Shown here: in pieces, positions 55,306 through 64,000 of the stretch
Layout: each line of letters opens with the position of its first letter
Position numbering within the stretch: position 1 is the stretch's first letter
NCBI GenBank assembly: GCA_033557465.1
Contig: JAWIIG010000038.1
Span: forward strand, 2,356,001 to 2,420,000
Direction: 5' to 3'
Source of the DNA: Ichthyophis bannanicus
Lineage: Eukaryota > Chordata > Amphibia > Gymnophiona > Ichthyophiidae
Length of the DNA stretch: 64,000 nt
The notes under the pieces: generated by a model
Databases searched by the model: none
Told to the model about the DNA's origin: nothing
Seen by the model: the letters and a program-made list of their open reading frames with translations, nothing else
Position numbers and translations under genes: made by a program

Positions 55306-57104
55306 ATCTTGCACCCATTCCTCCAAGTCTGAAGCTTGGAGCCAGGCAATACGACATGCTCCTATGGATATAGCAGAAGTTCTGCTAATACATTCAAAAC
55401 AGTCAAAGGTAGCCATGATTCATAAACTTAGAGACATTTTGAGCATGTGTGACCAAAGTCAAATGATCTGTCCGTTTATCCTCTTGAAGAAAAGGGTTCA
55501 AAAGTTCCAAGTCTTTTGTAACCTCTTCAAGAAACATTCCCATGTATAATATATAGGAACTGATTCTTGCTGATAGCATGGAGGACTAAAAGCATCGACG
55601 ACCAAAGGCATCCAGTGTTCTAGACTCACAACCTGGTGGATTGGATGAGTGTCTTTTAGCACTCTTAATCCGCCTCATGGTGGACTCTACCACCATAGAA
55701 TGATGTGGTAACTGAGACTTCTGAAACCCTGGACAAGGTGGTACTCAATACATAGTGTCAAGATGTCTAGAATGTAGAGATACTGTTAAAGGAGCTTCCC
55801 ACATTCTTAACATTAGATCATGTAAGATCTGGTGTATAGGAAGCATAGCTGCCTCCTTTGGAGCCAAAGGATATTGAAGAATTCTCAATTCTTCTGCCCT
55901 AGGCTCCTTTTCTGGTACTACTGTAATGGCAAGACCCTTTGCCATATCACGTACAAAATCATGAAAAGACATATCCTCAGGAGGGGACATTCTGCGTTGA
56001 GGAGAAGGAGTTGAATCTTGTAAAAGTTCAGCTCTGGTACTGGTGGAATCATCCGAGTCATTGGAATCGGAAGACTCAAAAGGAGGAAGCACCGGGTTCT
56101 CCTGAAGCAGATGGCGTCACTACCGCTCGATGGCGGTACCGAAACGAGTCGGTACCTGATCCCTCATGCTGGAGAGAGATTCCAAGCCCGGCATCAGGGG
56201 AAACATGCCTGTTGAAACAGGTACCGAGGGCACTGGCACCGGTACCGGCATCGGTACTGGTGCCTGCGGAACAGTCTGCAGCGACTTTAGCGGTACCGAA
56301 GTAGCTAAAAGAGTCGCTAGACTGCGTTCGATAGCGAGGAGTCTTTTGTCCATCGCTACTGCCGATGCCGGGGTGTCGGTACTGGTGGAAGCGGCCACAA
56401 CCCCCGAACATGGCACCAGTAGTTCCATCGAGGTCGAGGCCTCGGGAACATCCTGGAGCCACGATAAAGCTTTGGAGCCCGAAGACTCCCACTGGGGCTG
56501 TTTTGCCAGTGAAATGTCCTCGAGGGCAATGCCAGTGGCATCTCGATATTTAGAGAGAGATCTACCCTTCAAGGACCGGCTAGTCTTAGAAGACTTGTGT
56601 TTAGTTACCTGAGATCCCTGGGAAGAAGTAGAAGCCCTGGAAGACATCGATGCTACAGACATCGTGTCTGAAACAAATAGGGCACTGAGTTGATTTGCTC
56701 GATTCTGAAGACTTCTTTTAGTCAACTTCCTTCAGGAGAGACACTCTGTAGGGCAATGGTCAGGACCTAAACATTTAAGACACCAGTCATGGGTGTCGGT
56801 AATAGAAATTGTACCGCCACATTTTGAACATTTTTTAAAACTAGTGGCTGGTTTTTCCATGGTAAGGGAAAGAGGGCTTAATGCCCAAAATGGCACCAAG
56901 CACCACAGCAGGGAAGAAACCCCTGAGAAAAAGCACTAAAATTGAGTTATTTTTAGAAGAAAAGAAAAAAAAGCACCAGTGGTACCGGTAGGTGTCGATG
57001 GAAGGCAGACGCGACCACAAAAAATATAAAAATAAGAGAAGATTTTCTGCGGTGACAGGGGACACGTCCTGTAGGCTCCGCGGAAAACGAAGAACTGAAG
57101 TAAG

Positions 57105-57255
57105 AGAGGTAGTTGGGCGGGAAGGCAGCCCACATGCGTGGTGGGATGCTCCCAAAAGCTTTCCTTTTGGACACTGGGGAGCGTTCCCACGCAGGCTCCG
57201 TCGGTGTCGACGGTACCAGTATGTGAAGACTACATTCCTGCTTGTTCCTGGAGAT
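57105..57255 (-). repeat. DIRS-B right inverted terminal repeat
   Basis: Reverse complement of 40542-40720 over its shared blocks. It ends at CTTGTTCCTGGAGAT and is followed at once by L2 UTR sequence TGTCTCTTACAC. Confidence 0.83.
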
Positions 57256-57327
57256 TGTCTCTTACACATGTCTGTGTATAGCACTGTGTATGCTTTGTAG
57301 CATTACACAAATGATTAGTAGCAGTAA
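57256..57327 (+). mobile_element. Younger L2 3' end, right half
   Basis: It continues the L2 UTR cut at 40541: ATAGCACTGTGTATGC, then CATTACACAAATGATTAGTA and a short TAG-type tail. Old L2 RT sequence resumes at 57328. Confidence 0.78.
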
Positions 57328-58110
57328 TATTGAACCAATTTGTAGGTTATTTTAGTGGCCTAGATCTTGTTTATTGGATTTATGCTGATGATATTCAATT
57401 CTTTGTACCTGCCAACTCTACTTTGGAGAATACTCGATTTGATTGCTCTATCTATTAGTATTCTCAGAGCCTGAATGTTTCACAATAGACTTACAGAAAT
57501 ACTTTATTTAGCTTGGGCTCCACCTCTCCCATTTCCCACACAATTGAAGACTGGTGACCGGATTCTTCCTTTCTTGACACAAGTTAGAGATATAGGAATT
57601 ATTCTTGACACAGAATTTCATAGTTTCTAAAGTTGCATTTTACAAATTGAATATTATTCACAGACTGAAGCCTTTTCTCTCTAAATGTAACCTTCAAACC
57701 GTTGCCTAAACATTAGTTATGTTATCTTTGGGCTATTGTAATACTCTATACCTTGGCCTTCCTATATATATTATCAACATATTTTAGTTAGTTCAGAACG
57801 TCGCTGCACGATTTATTACTAGCACGGGCCATTTTGAGCATATTACACCGGTCTTGCTTGGATTGTAATGGCTGCCTATTAAATGGCACATCATAAACAA
57901 AGTACTTTTATTTGTTCACAGGTCTCTTAATCATGAAGCTCCAATGTGCCTGTCAGCAGTTTTGAGGGTCTATCGACCCTCTCATGCTTTGCTATCCCAG
58001 ACGTCCCTCTTAGCGTTTTGCAGACGCTGCTTCAGGGGGCTGATATTCAATGCCTTCTTATGTCATCTTGAAGCTGAGGATTGCTACTTTTACTGATGGG
58101 TTTCAGCAGT
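57328..58110 (+). pseudogene. Old L2 ORF2, C-terminal half
   Basis: It starts with L-N-Q-F-V-G-Y-F-S-G-L-D-L-V-Y then W-I-Y-A-D-D-I-Q-F-F-V-P (catalytic YADD at about 57386-57397). The thumb region N-V-A-A-R-F-I-T-S-T-G, H-I-T-P-V-L-L and W-L-P-I-K-W follows near 57800-57885, then N-H-E-A-P and Y-R-P-S-H-A-L. Many stops and shifts show this is the oldest layer of the nest. Confidence 0.82.
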
Positions 58111-58885
58111 TTTTTTGAGCTTTTTTGAAGTTTTGTGTGGGTCTATTTTGAGCAAATGCCATTAAGGGATATGATATATGTCATCTGTTTGTTATAGATT
58201 GTTTAAAGTACTAGTTACATGTTGAAGAGTACTAGCTACCTATTGATACATTTTGTCACTTATTGATATATATCATATATTGTATCTCTTTTATGTAATG
58301 TAGTTGGAATGTGTAAGTGTTGTTTTCTCATCAGTTTTGTTTAAAATTAAGCTTTCCAATACTGTTTGTTGGAAGGTGGGGGTAGGTCACAGACCGTTGA
58401 TGCTATTCTTCCCCATGGTTTACTGAAATCCGATTTTTCCGGTTTTGAAGTATTTAATACCTATTTGGGGTTTTGTCTGAGGTCTGTGCTCCCCTGTCAT
58501 CGCAGTATTGTTAGCTGGTATGGTGCAAAGTTTTTCAATAGCTACAATTGGTTAAATTAGTGGAGTTGTTTGTGCTTTGTATGTTGTATCATAGTTAAAC
58601 TCCAGTTAGGCCGTTTAGATTCATTTGTTTAGTAGGCATACCCGTCTCTCATTGAAATATAGCTAAATATGCTCCCTTGCTTTCTTCTTTCGGGGGTGCT
58701 ATTTGTTGGTAGCAGATAAGTACTGGATGAATGTTAGGTGTGATATTTACGTTGAAATTTACTATAATTGTTTTGTGTGTAATAATTGTACATGTGTTTT
58801 ATATTTTATGTGTGTTTTATTTTAATCTGCTTAGACACAGTGTAGAATATGTATTCTTTTAAATAAATAAATAAATAAATATTTA
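57328..58885 (+). mobile_element. Old L2 LINE, 3' part
   Basis: This is the second half of the element begun at 38340. It has the RT catalytic region and thumb, a 3' UTR of about 770 bp, and a tail of TAAA repeats at 58861-58885. The lack of a poly(A) tail and the short tandem repeats fit L2. Confidence 0.8.
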
Positions 58886-58988
58886 CAAAAGGCAGTATAG
58901 CACATAGTAAATCAATCAATCAATCATTTGAAAGCTATCCTTTAACTTGAAACTACAGGTGATTCACAATGCAAACCTCTGGGGAGAA
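58886..58988. other. Short unassigned spacer between the old L2 and DIRS-D
   Basis: Contains an AATC repeat (AATCAATCAATCAATC) and no other signal. DIRS-D starts in a GGGGAGAA/AGCAC context. Confidence 0.5.
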
Positions 58989-59150
58989 AGCACAGTTACT
59001 TACCTGTAACAGGTGATCTCTGGGAACAGCAGGAATAAGTCTTCACATATGGGTATCATCGGTACCGACGGAGCCTGCGCGGGAAGCTCCCCAGCGTCCA
59101 AAAGGAAAGCTTTTGGGAGCATCCCACAGCACCTGCGCGCTGCCTTCCCG
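58989..59150 (-). repeat. DIRS-D left inverted terminal repeat
   Basis: It shares CCTGTAACAGGTGATCTC, GTCTTCACATATGGGTATC, ATCGGTACCGACGGAGCC and CTCCCCAGCGTCC with the other left repeats. Confidence 0.83.
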
Positions 59151-59261
59151 CCTTTCCTAACCACCTCTCTCCAGTTCGAGTTTTAAAGCTGAGACAAAGA
59201 GAGAGAGAGGAAAGGAAAGATAGAAAGAGAGATACAACTCCTAGGGGAGGTGGGTGGGTTG

Positions 59262-59372
59262 TGAAGACTTATTCCTGCTGTCCCCAGAGATCACCTGTTA
59301 CAGGTAAGTAACTGTGCTATCTCCAGGAACAAGCAGGAATGAGTCTTCACATATGGGGACTCCCCAGCTAGA
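59262..59372 (-). repeat. DIRS-D internal complementary region
   Basis: Around CACCTGTTACAGGTAAGTAA it is the reverse complement of right end ...CTGGAGAT joined to left end AGCACAGTTACTTACC. Its left-end part matches this copy's own end exactly (AGCACAGTTAC). Confidence 0.82.
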
Positions 59373-59471
59373 GATGCCTGGGAGATCACCCAGATTGTGA
59401 GTCCCTGGGAAGGGCTCCACTTCCACCCATGAATCTCAGGCATCCAGTCAGGGATGAAGGGTAGGAGTTGA

Positions 59472-61034
59472 TTAGGTATGGAACAGGTGTTTGAGAACAG
59501 CCTGACCAAACAAGGCATCCCGGCAGGAGTCCTTGTCCAAGCAGTAATGGGCTGTGAAGGTATGAACCAATGCCCAGGTGGCCGCTCGACAGATTTGGTT
59601 GATAGACACAGAGTTTAGATGAGCCATAGAGGTTGCCATGGCCCTCACATTGTGAGCTGTGACATGGCCCTCCAGAGAAAGGTTCTTACTCTGGTAGGCG
59701 AAGGAAATACACTGAGCAATCCAATTTGACAGAGTTCTCTTAGAGACTGGAAGTCCTAAATGAGAAGGATCAAAAGCAACAAAAAGTTGAGAGGACTTTC
59801 TATGTTGCTGTGTCCTTTGTAAGTATAAAGCGAGTGCTCTTTTACAATCCAGGGTATGAAGATTCCTCTCTGCACTTGATGCATGAGGTCCTGGAAAAAA
59901 GACAGGTAAATACACCTCCTGGTTCAGATGAAAGGGTGAGACCACTTTAGGCATAAAGTGTGGATTAGTTCTGAGGACTACCTTGTCATGATCGAACCTT
60001 GTATAAGGAGGATTAGCCACTAAAGCTTGCAACTCACTGATACAGCGAGCTGAGGTGACTGCAATGAGAAAAATAACTTTCCAGGAAAGGAATTTCAAGG
60101 AGGTAGTGGCTAAGGGTTCAAAGAGAGGCATCATAAGCTGGCCAAGAACCAGATTCAAGTCCCATGCCACTGGAGGTGGTCTAATGGGAGGTTTAGTCAA
60201 AAGAAGGCCTCTCATGAATCTTGCTATAAGAGGATGAGAGGAAATAGGTTGTCCATTGAGAGGCTTAAGGGATGCTGCAATAGCACTCAAATGGACTCTG
60301 ATTGAATTTGTTTTAAGGCCTGCATGAGATAAATGCAGCAAATAGTCTAGTAAAGAATTCAAAGGTATTGCAAGAGGGTTGAGACCCTTCTCTACACACC
60401 AAATGGAAAACCTTTTCCATTTAAAAGCATATGAATGTCTGGTGGAAGGCTTTCTGGAAGCATGAAGGATATCCTTCACTTGCTGAGAAAGGTGTAAATC
60501 CTGAAGGTCTAGGCCTTCAGCAACCAGGCCCTGAGATGAAGGGACTGAGGATTTGGGTACCACAAGGTTCCCTCCTCCTGGGAGAGGAGATCTGGAGCAG
60601 ACCCCAGGTCTAGGGAGGGAGCTTGAGAGAGATGCAGAAGTAGAGGGTACCACACTTGGCGTGGCCAAAGTGGTGCTATGAGGATCATAGACCCCTTGTC
60701 TCTCTGAAGCTTGAACAGAGTCTTGGGGATGAGGGGAATAGGTGGAAAGGCATAGAGGAAGTCTTGCCCCCAATGAAGGAGGAAGGCATCCCTGGCCTGA
60801 ACTCCCTGACATGGAATCCTGGAACAAAACCGGGGAAGTTTGGCATTCCACAGACTTGTAAACAGGTCTATGTCTGGGGTACCCCAAATCCGAAAAATTC
60901 TGGCTATCTGGTCCCCATGGAGGGACCATTCGTGCGGAAGCAGAACTCAACTGAGTCTTTCTGCCCAAGAGTTTTGAACTCCTAGAAGATACACTGCCAT
61001 GAGATGGATTTGATGTTCTCTGGCGAAGGCCCAC
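59472..61034 (-). CDS. DIRS-D tyrosine recombinase, intact
   Basis: 520 codons without a break. The first ~170 residues overlap the end of the RT/RNase H ORF in another frame and are Ser/Pro-rich. The core-binding arm starts near residue 185 (QQVKDILHASRKPSTRHSYA). The catalytic domain has Arg330 (T-S-A-R-C-I-S-E-L), His461 and Arg464 (A-H-N-V-R), Trp487 and Tyr497 (T-F-T-A-H-Y-C), the full R-H-R-W-Y set of tyrosine recombinases. It should recombine the circular cDNA into the genome in the nucleus, replacing a DDE integrase. The start codon is uncertain: the frame is open upstream. DIRS-A, -B and -C carry broken versions. Confidence 0.9.
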   Translation of the reverse strand: MGLRQRTSNPSHGSVSSRSSKLLGRKTQLSSASARMVPPWGPDSQNFSDLGYPRHRPVYKSVECQTSPVLFQDSMSGSSGQGCLPPSLGARLPLCLSTYSPHPQDSVQASERQGVYDPHSTTLATPSVVPSTSASLSSSLPRPGVCSRSPLPGGGNLVVPKSSVPSSQGLVAEGLDLQDLHLSQQVKDILHASRKPSTRHSYAFKWKRFSIWCVEKGLNPLAIPLNSLLDYLLHLSHAGLKTNSIRVHLSAIAASLKPLNGQPISSHPLIARFMRGLLLTKPPIRPPPVAWDLNLVLGQLMMPLFEPLATTSLKFLSWKVIFLIAVTSARCISELQALVANPPYTRFDHDKVVLRTNPHFMPKVVSPFHLNQEVYLPVFFPGPHASSAERNLHTLDCKRALALYLQRTQQHRKSSQLFVAFDPSHLGLPVSKRTLSNWIAQCISFAYQSKNLSLEGHVTAHNVRAMATSMAHLNSVSINQICRAATWALVHTFTAHYCLDKDSCRDALFGQAVLKHLFHT

Positions 61035-62258
61035 AATCTCAGAGCTTTATTGCAAAGCGACAGAGAGCCAGTCCCTCCCTGCTTGTTCACGTAGAACATG
61101 GCTACCTGGTTGTCCGTGTGGATGAGGACTGTCTTGTAGCTGAGCAGGGAGTGGAAGACTCTGAGAGCTAGAAAAATTGCTCTGAGCTCCAAGAGGTTGA
61201 TATGTAGAGATGTCTCCTGTGGAGACCAGATGCCCTGGGTGGAGAGATCTTGTAGATGAGCTCCCCAAACCCTTTGGAGAGGCATCTGTTGTAAGGGTTG
61301 CTTGGGGTAACACCTGTTGAAAGGGGGACCCCAGCAACAGATTTTGAGTGGACTTCCACCAGTGGAGGGACCAAAAAAGGCGACTGGAGGTTGCTATTTT
61401 GTCTGACAGGCAACCTGAGGCCTGGGTCCATTGGGAGGATAGAGTCCACTGAGCCGCCCTCATGTTAAGGCGAGCATAAGGAACCACATGCACCGTGGAT
61501 GCCATGTGTCCTAAGAGTTGCAACATCTCTCGAGCAGTTAAATGGGATTTTAACTGAATCTGGGAGGCTAACTGCACCAAGCGTAGGCAACGGGCCTGGG
61601 GAAGATAGGCCCTTGCAGTTGTGGTATCCAGTAAGGCCCCTATGAACTCTAGAGACTGAGTAGGGGTGAGATGGGATTTTGGAATGTTGATTACCAGTCC
61701 CAGATACTGAAGAACATGCCTTGTGCAGGCCAGGGAAGTCTGGGCCTCTGACTGGGATGGAGCTCGGATGAGCCAGTCGTCCAGATATGGGAATACGAAT
61801 ATTCCTAGAGTGCGCAGAAATGCAGCTACTACTGCCATGCATTTTGTGAACACTCTTGGAGCAGAGGCCAGATCGAAAGAAAGCACTTTGTATTGGTAGT
61901 GCTTTCCTTGGTAAAGGAACCGAAGGAACCGTCTGTGTGTTGGATGGATGAGAACATGGGTGTACGCATCCTTGAGATCTAGAGAACAAAGCCAGTCCTG
62001 ACTCTGGAGGTATGGAAGGAGAGTTCCCAGAGAAGTCATCTTGAATTTCTCCTTGCATAGAAACTTGTTCAATTCTCTGAGATCTAGTATGGGTCTGTAG
62101 CCCCCCGTTTTCTTTGGAATGAGAAAATAGGGGGAGTAGAACCCTGAGCCCTGTTGAAGAAGGGGTACTTCTTCTATTGCCCCTTGGGTAAGAAGGGTAG
62201 CAATCTCTTGACCTAGAAGGGTGAGGAGAGATGTTGGAGAATTGAACTGTTTCACCAT
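60520..62258 (-). pseudogene. DIRS-D reverse transcriptase / RNase H, lightly damaged
   Basis: The RT frame is open from 62258 to 61047: LGQEIATLLTQGAIEEVP, QGSGFYSPYFLIPKKTGG, RPILDLRELNKF, SLDLKDAYTHVLIHP and the catalytic FPYLDDWLIRAP, up to L-T-T-D-A-S at the RNase H start. A one-step shift near 61288 continues in 61285-60947: LLELRAIFLALRVF, H-T-D-N-Q-V-A-M-F-Y and WAERLS, where a CGA-type codon has become TGA (60945-60947). The DIRS tail (P-D-I-D-L-F, N-A-K-L, L-I-A-P-L-W-P-R-Q) goes on to about 60520, overlapping the recombinase ORF. Two lesions thus inactivate it. A stop near 62340 lies just before the RT block; the true start is unclear. Confidence 0.87.
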
Positions 62259-62433
62259 GGTGTGAGGAGGAAGGTTTAAGAAATGAAGCTTGTACCCATC
62301 TCGTATGATGGAGAGGGTCCATTGCTCTGCTGTGATTTATTCCCATCTGGGAGCAAAGTGAGCTAACCTTCCTGGGATGGTGAGAGGCTCTGGATGTTCT
62401 AGAGCCAGAAAGGCTAAGTTCTCTAGTGGAAAG

Positions 62434-64000
62434 TCAAAGGCCCTGAGGAGGCTGAGGCTGTTGGGCCGTAGCAGTCCTCGCAGCCTGAGGCTTGGCTTGT
62501 TTTGGTTGTTGCTGTCTCTTTGTAGCAAAACGACCTTGAGAAGAGGCCTGACAATAACCAGAAGAAAATTTCCCTTTTTTTGGGAAAGATCCTTTTTTGA
62601 ACAACCTCTTTTTAAAAGGAGCAGTAGTAGACTTTGAAAGTCTATCTAAAGCAGAATTTTCAGCATCCATCTGGTTGGCCTTTGCTTGCCAATCTTTGCC
62701 AAAGAGGTTTTCCCCTGTACAGGGAAGGTTACCTAGACCATCCTGTACCCAAGATTCCAAATCAGAGGCTTGCAACCAAGCAACTCTGCGTACACCTATG
62801 GCAATAGCCGAGGCTCTACTGGCACCCTCAAAAGAGTCAAAGGCTGCACGGTTGGAAAACTTGGATACATCCTGTGCATGTTTAAGCCAGGTGATATATT
62901 CTTCTCTCTTATCTTCTGACATAAAAGGAGATAAGGTTTGCAGATGATCTGTAACTTCTTTTAGAAACATCCCCATATAGGGACTATAGGAGTTGATTCT
63001 GGCTACAAGCATACTGGCCTGGAAGATTTTCCTGCCAAAGGCATCTAGGGTTCTGCATTCTCTTCCTGGAGGAGCAGAGGAGTGCCTTTTTGTACTCTTG
63101 ATCTTTTTCATAGCAGACTATACCACAATGGAGTGGTGAGGAAGCTGAGTCTTATGAAACCGAGGACAAGGAGGAACACGATACATGGTGTCCAACCTTC
63201 GGGAATGAGGGGAGGTGGAAAGAGGAGTCTCCCATATACCTAACATGTGATCATAAAGAATCTCATGTATTGGTAAGGTGGCTGCCTCTTTAGGAGCCTT
63301 AGGATATTGTAGGATATCTAATTTTTTGGCTCTAGGTTCAGTTTCAGAGGCCACTGAGATGGACAGGCCTTTGGCCCCCTCCCTAATGAAGTCCTGAAAA
63401 GACAAGTCTTCAGGAGGAGACATTCTCCTTTTTGGAGAAGATGGTTCCTGAGGAAGGAACCCCGATGCTTCAATTGAGGCCTCTGATGTATCAGAGTCTT
63501 CAGAGGAATCGAAGTATCGACTGTCTGGATGCTCTCGCAGAGCCCGATACGCGTACCGGGAGGTATCGACATCGGGAGTAATCGGTACCGAGTCTGTACT
63601 GATGGGCATCACTGGATAGCGTACCGCTGCCGTCGATGCTGATGTCGATGCAAGCGGTACCGGTATCGGAACCGATTTCGGGTCCGGTACCGGTACCGAC
63701 AACGGGGTTTGTTGCGGTACGGTAGGCGTCGCAGCTTGTATGAATGCTGTGATGGCATGCTGCATGGTCAGAATATTCTGATCCATCGACGCCACCAATG
63801 TCTGGATGTCGGTACCGGTGGTAACCGCAGGTACACCAGAACATTGTAACAGGTGATCGGTCGAGGCCGAGCCATCGATGTCAAACTGTGAGCCCATAGG
63901 TAGAGCTTTGGAAGCCGGAGCCTCCCGCCGGGGTAATTTTGCCGGTGTGGATTCCTCAAGAGTAAGCCCGGGGGCATCTCGATACTTAGAGGGAGATGAA
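62434..64000 (-). pseudogene. DIRS-D gag-like ORF1, one in-frame stop (5' end outside window)
   Basis: One frame runs from the window edge to the stop at 62434, broken only by TAG at about 63115-63117, where DIRS-C has GAG (Glu) in S-I-V-V-E-S-A-M. Order visible: end of the basic region (S-S-P-S-K-Y-R-D), linker rich in Val/Pro/Thr, SPPEDLSFQDFIREGAKGL, HEILYDHMLGIWETPL, AAFDSFEGASRASAIAIGVR, ENLFGKDWQAKANQMD and a basic Gln-rich tail. The zinc-like N-terminal cluster would lie beyond 64000. A single nonsense change is the only visible damage. Confidence 0.87.

Larger units (their letters stand above)
53002..56860 (-). pseudogene. DIRS-B gag-like ORF1, split by L2
   Basis: Start ATG 56858-56860. 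The N-terminal cysteine cluster and basic region (SQVTKHKSSKTSRSLKGRS) are visible at 56725-56600 and a Val/Pro linker at 56300-56180. The capsid-like part has SPPEDMSFHDFVRDMAKGL, HQILHDLMLRMWEAPL (56092-55745) and FECISRTSAISIGACRIAWL (55410-55340). The L2 at 53290-55299 then interrupts it, and the end (KSTANPAKKTFFKK) lies at 53190-53002. Stops occur near 56740 and between the blocks. Confidence 0.82.
40542..57255 (-). mobile_element. DIRS-B: full-length DIRS split by a Tx1-type LINE and an L2
   Basis: The left end is AGCGTAGTTACTCACC at 40542 and the right end ...CCTGGAGAT at 57255. Both inverted terminal repeats and the internal complementary region (about 40810-40920) are present. Removing the Tx1-type LINE (42448-51482) and the L2 (53290-55299) leaves about 5.7 kb, a normal DIRS length. 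All three ORFs have several breaks. Confidence 0.9.
58989..64000 (-). mobile_element. DIRS-D: best-preserved DIRS, running off the right edge
   Basis: Left end AGCACAGTTACTTACC at 58989. Left terminal repeat, internal complementary region, intact recombinase ORF, RT/RNase H with few breaks, and gag with a single nonsense codon. The gag N-terminus, leader and right repeat lie beyond 64000. It holds no insertions in the visible part and is the youngest-looking of the five DIRS copies. Confidence 0.92.

Overview
The window is repeat-only DNA from a large vertebrate genome. I found no host gene, no rRNA and no functional tRNA gene. The mix of element types is DIRS-type tyrosine-recombinase retrotransposons, L1, a Tx1-type L1, CR1, L2, an RTE/BovB-like LINE, a Penelope-like element with a GIY-YIG domain, a tRNA-derived SINE, a non-autonomous hAT and a PIF/Harbinger relic. 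This suits an amphibian with an expanded genome. A caecilian is my best guess, but that is inference and not a sequence match.

Layout. 1-2241: 3' ends of an L1 and a CR1 (plus strand), inserted in a DIRS fragment (2242-2777, DIRS-E), which itself interrupts a CR1 (minus strand, 2778-3929). 3930-11854: DIRS-A (minus), complete but decayed, split by a SINE (4951-5252) and a CR1 (8739-10519). 11875-17952: nearly intact full-length L1 (minus) with a 17-bp target duplication. 17970-19790: low-information DNA with L2 scraps. 19790-26300: Penelope-like element (minus), broken by a hAT (20085-22386), an L2 scrap (about 22648-22954) and an RTE/BovB-like LINE (23602-25082). 26826-32155: L2 3' end carrying DIRS-C (27157-32072), which holds a second SINE copy. 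32156-38330: poorly resolved DNA with a third SINE copy and a PIF/Harbinger relic. 38340-58885: an old L2 LINE split by a younger L2 3' end, split in turn by DIRS-B (40542-57255), which is itself split by a 9-kb Tx1-type LINE (42448-51482) and another L2 (53290-55299). 58989-64000: DIRS-D, the best preserved DIRS, running off the window.

How the genes work together. Each DIRS encodes a gag-like ORF1, a reverse transcriptase/RNase H ORF and an overlapping tyrosine recombinase ORF. It is bounded by inverted terminal repeats, with an internal region complementary to the joined ends, as expected for circle-mediated replication. The LINEs encode endonuclease plus reverse transcriptase; the L1 and the Tx1-type element also carry an ORF1. 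The SINE is non-coding and probably depends on a LINE. Most ORFs carry stops or frameshifts. The most intact are the DIRS-D recombinase, the L1 ORF1 and ORF2, and three blocks of the Tx1-type element.

The most notable points are these: two DIRS copies sit at the same position of the same L2 3' region; the Tx1-type element has an extra 410-codon ORF upstream of its zinc-knuckle ORF1; the hAT carries a long hairpin next to a composite minisatellite; and all five DIRS copies lie on the same strand.
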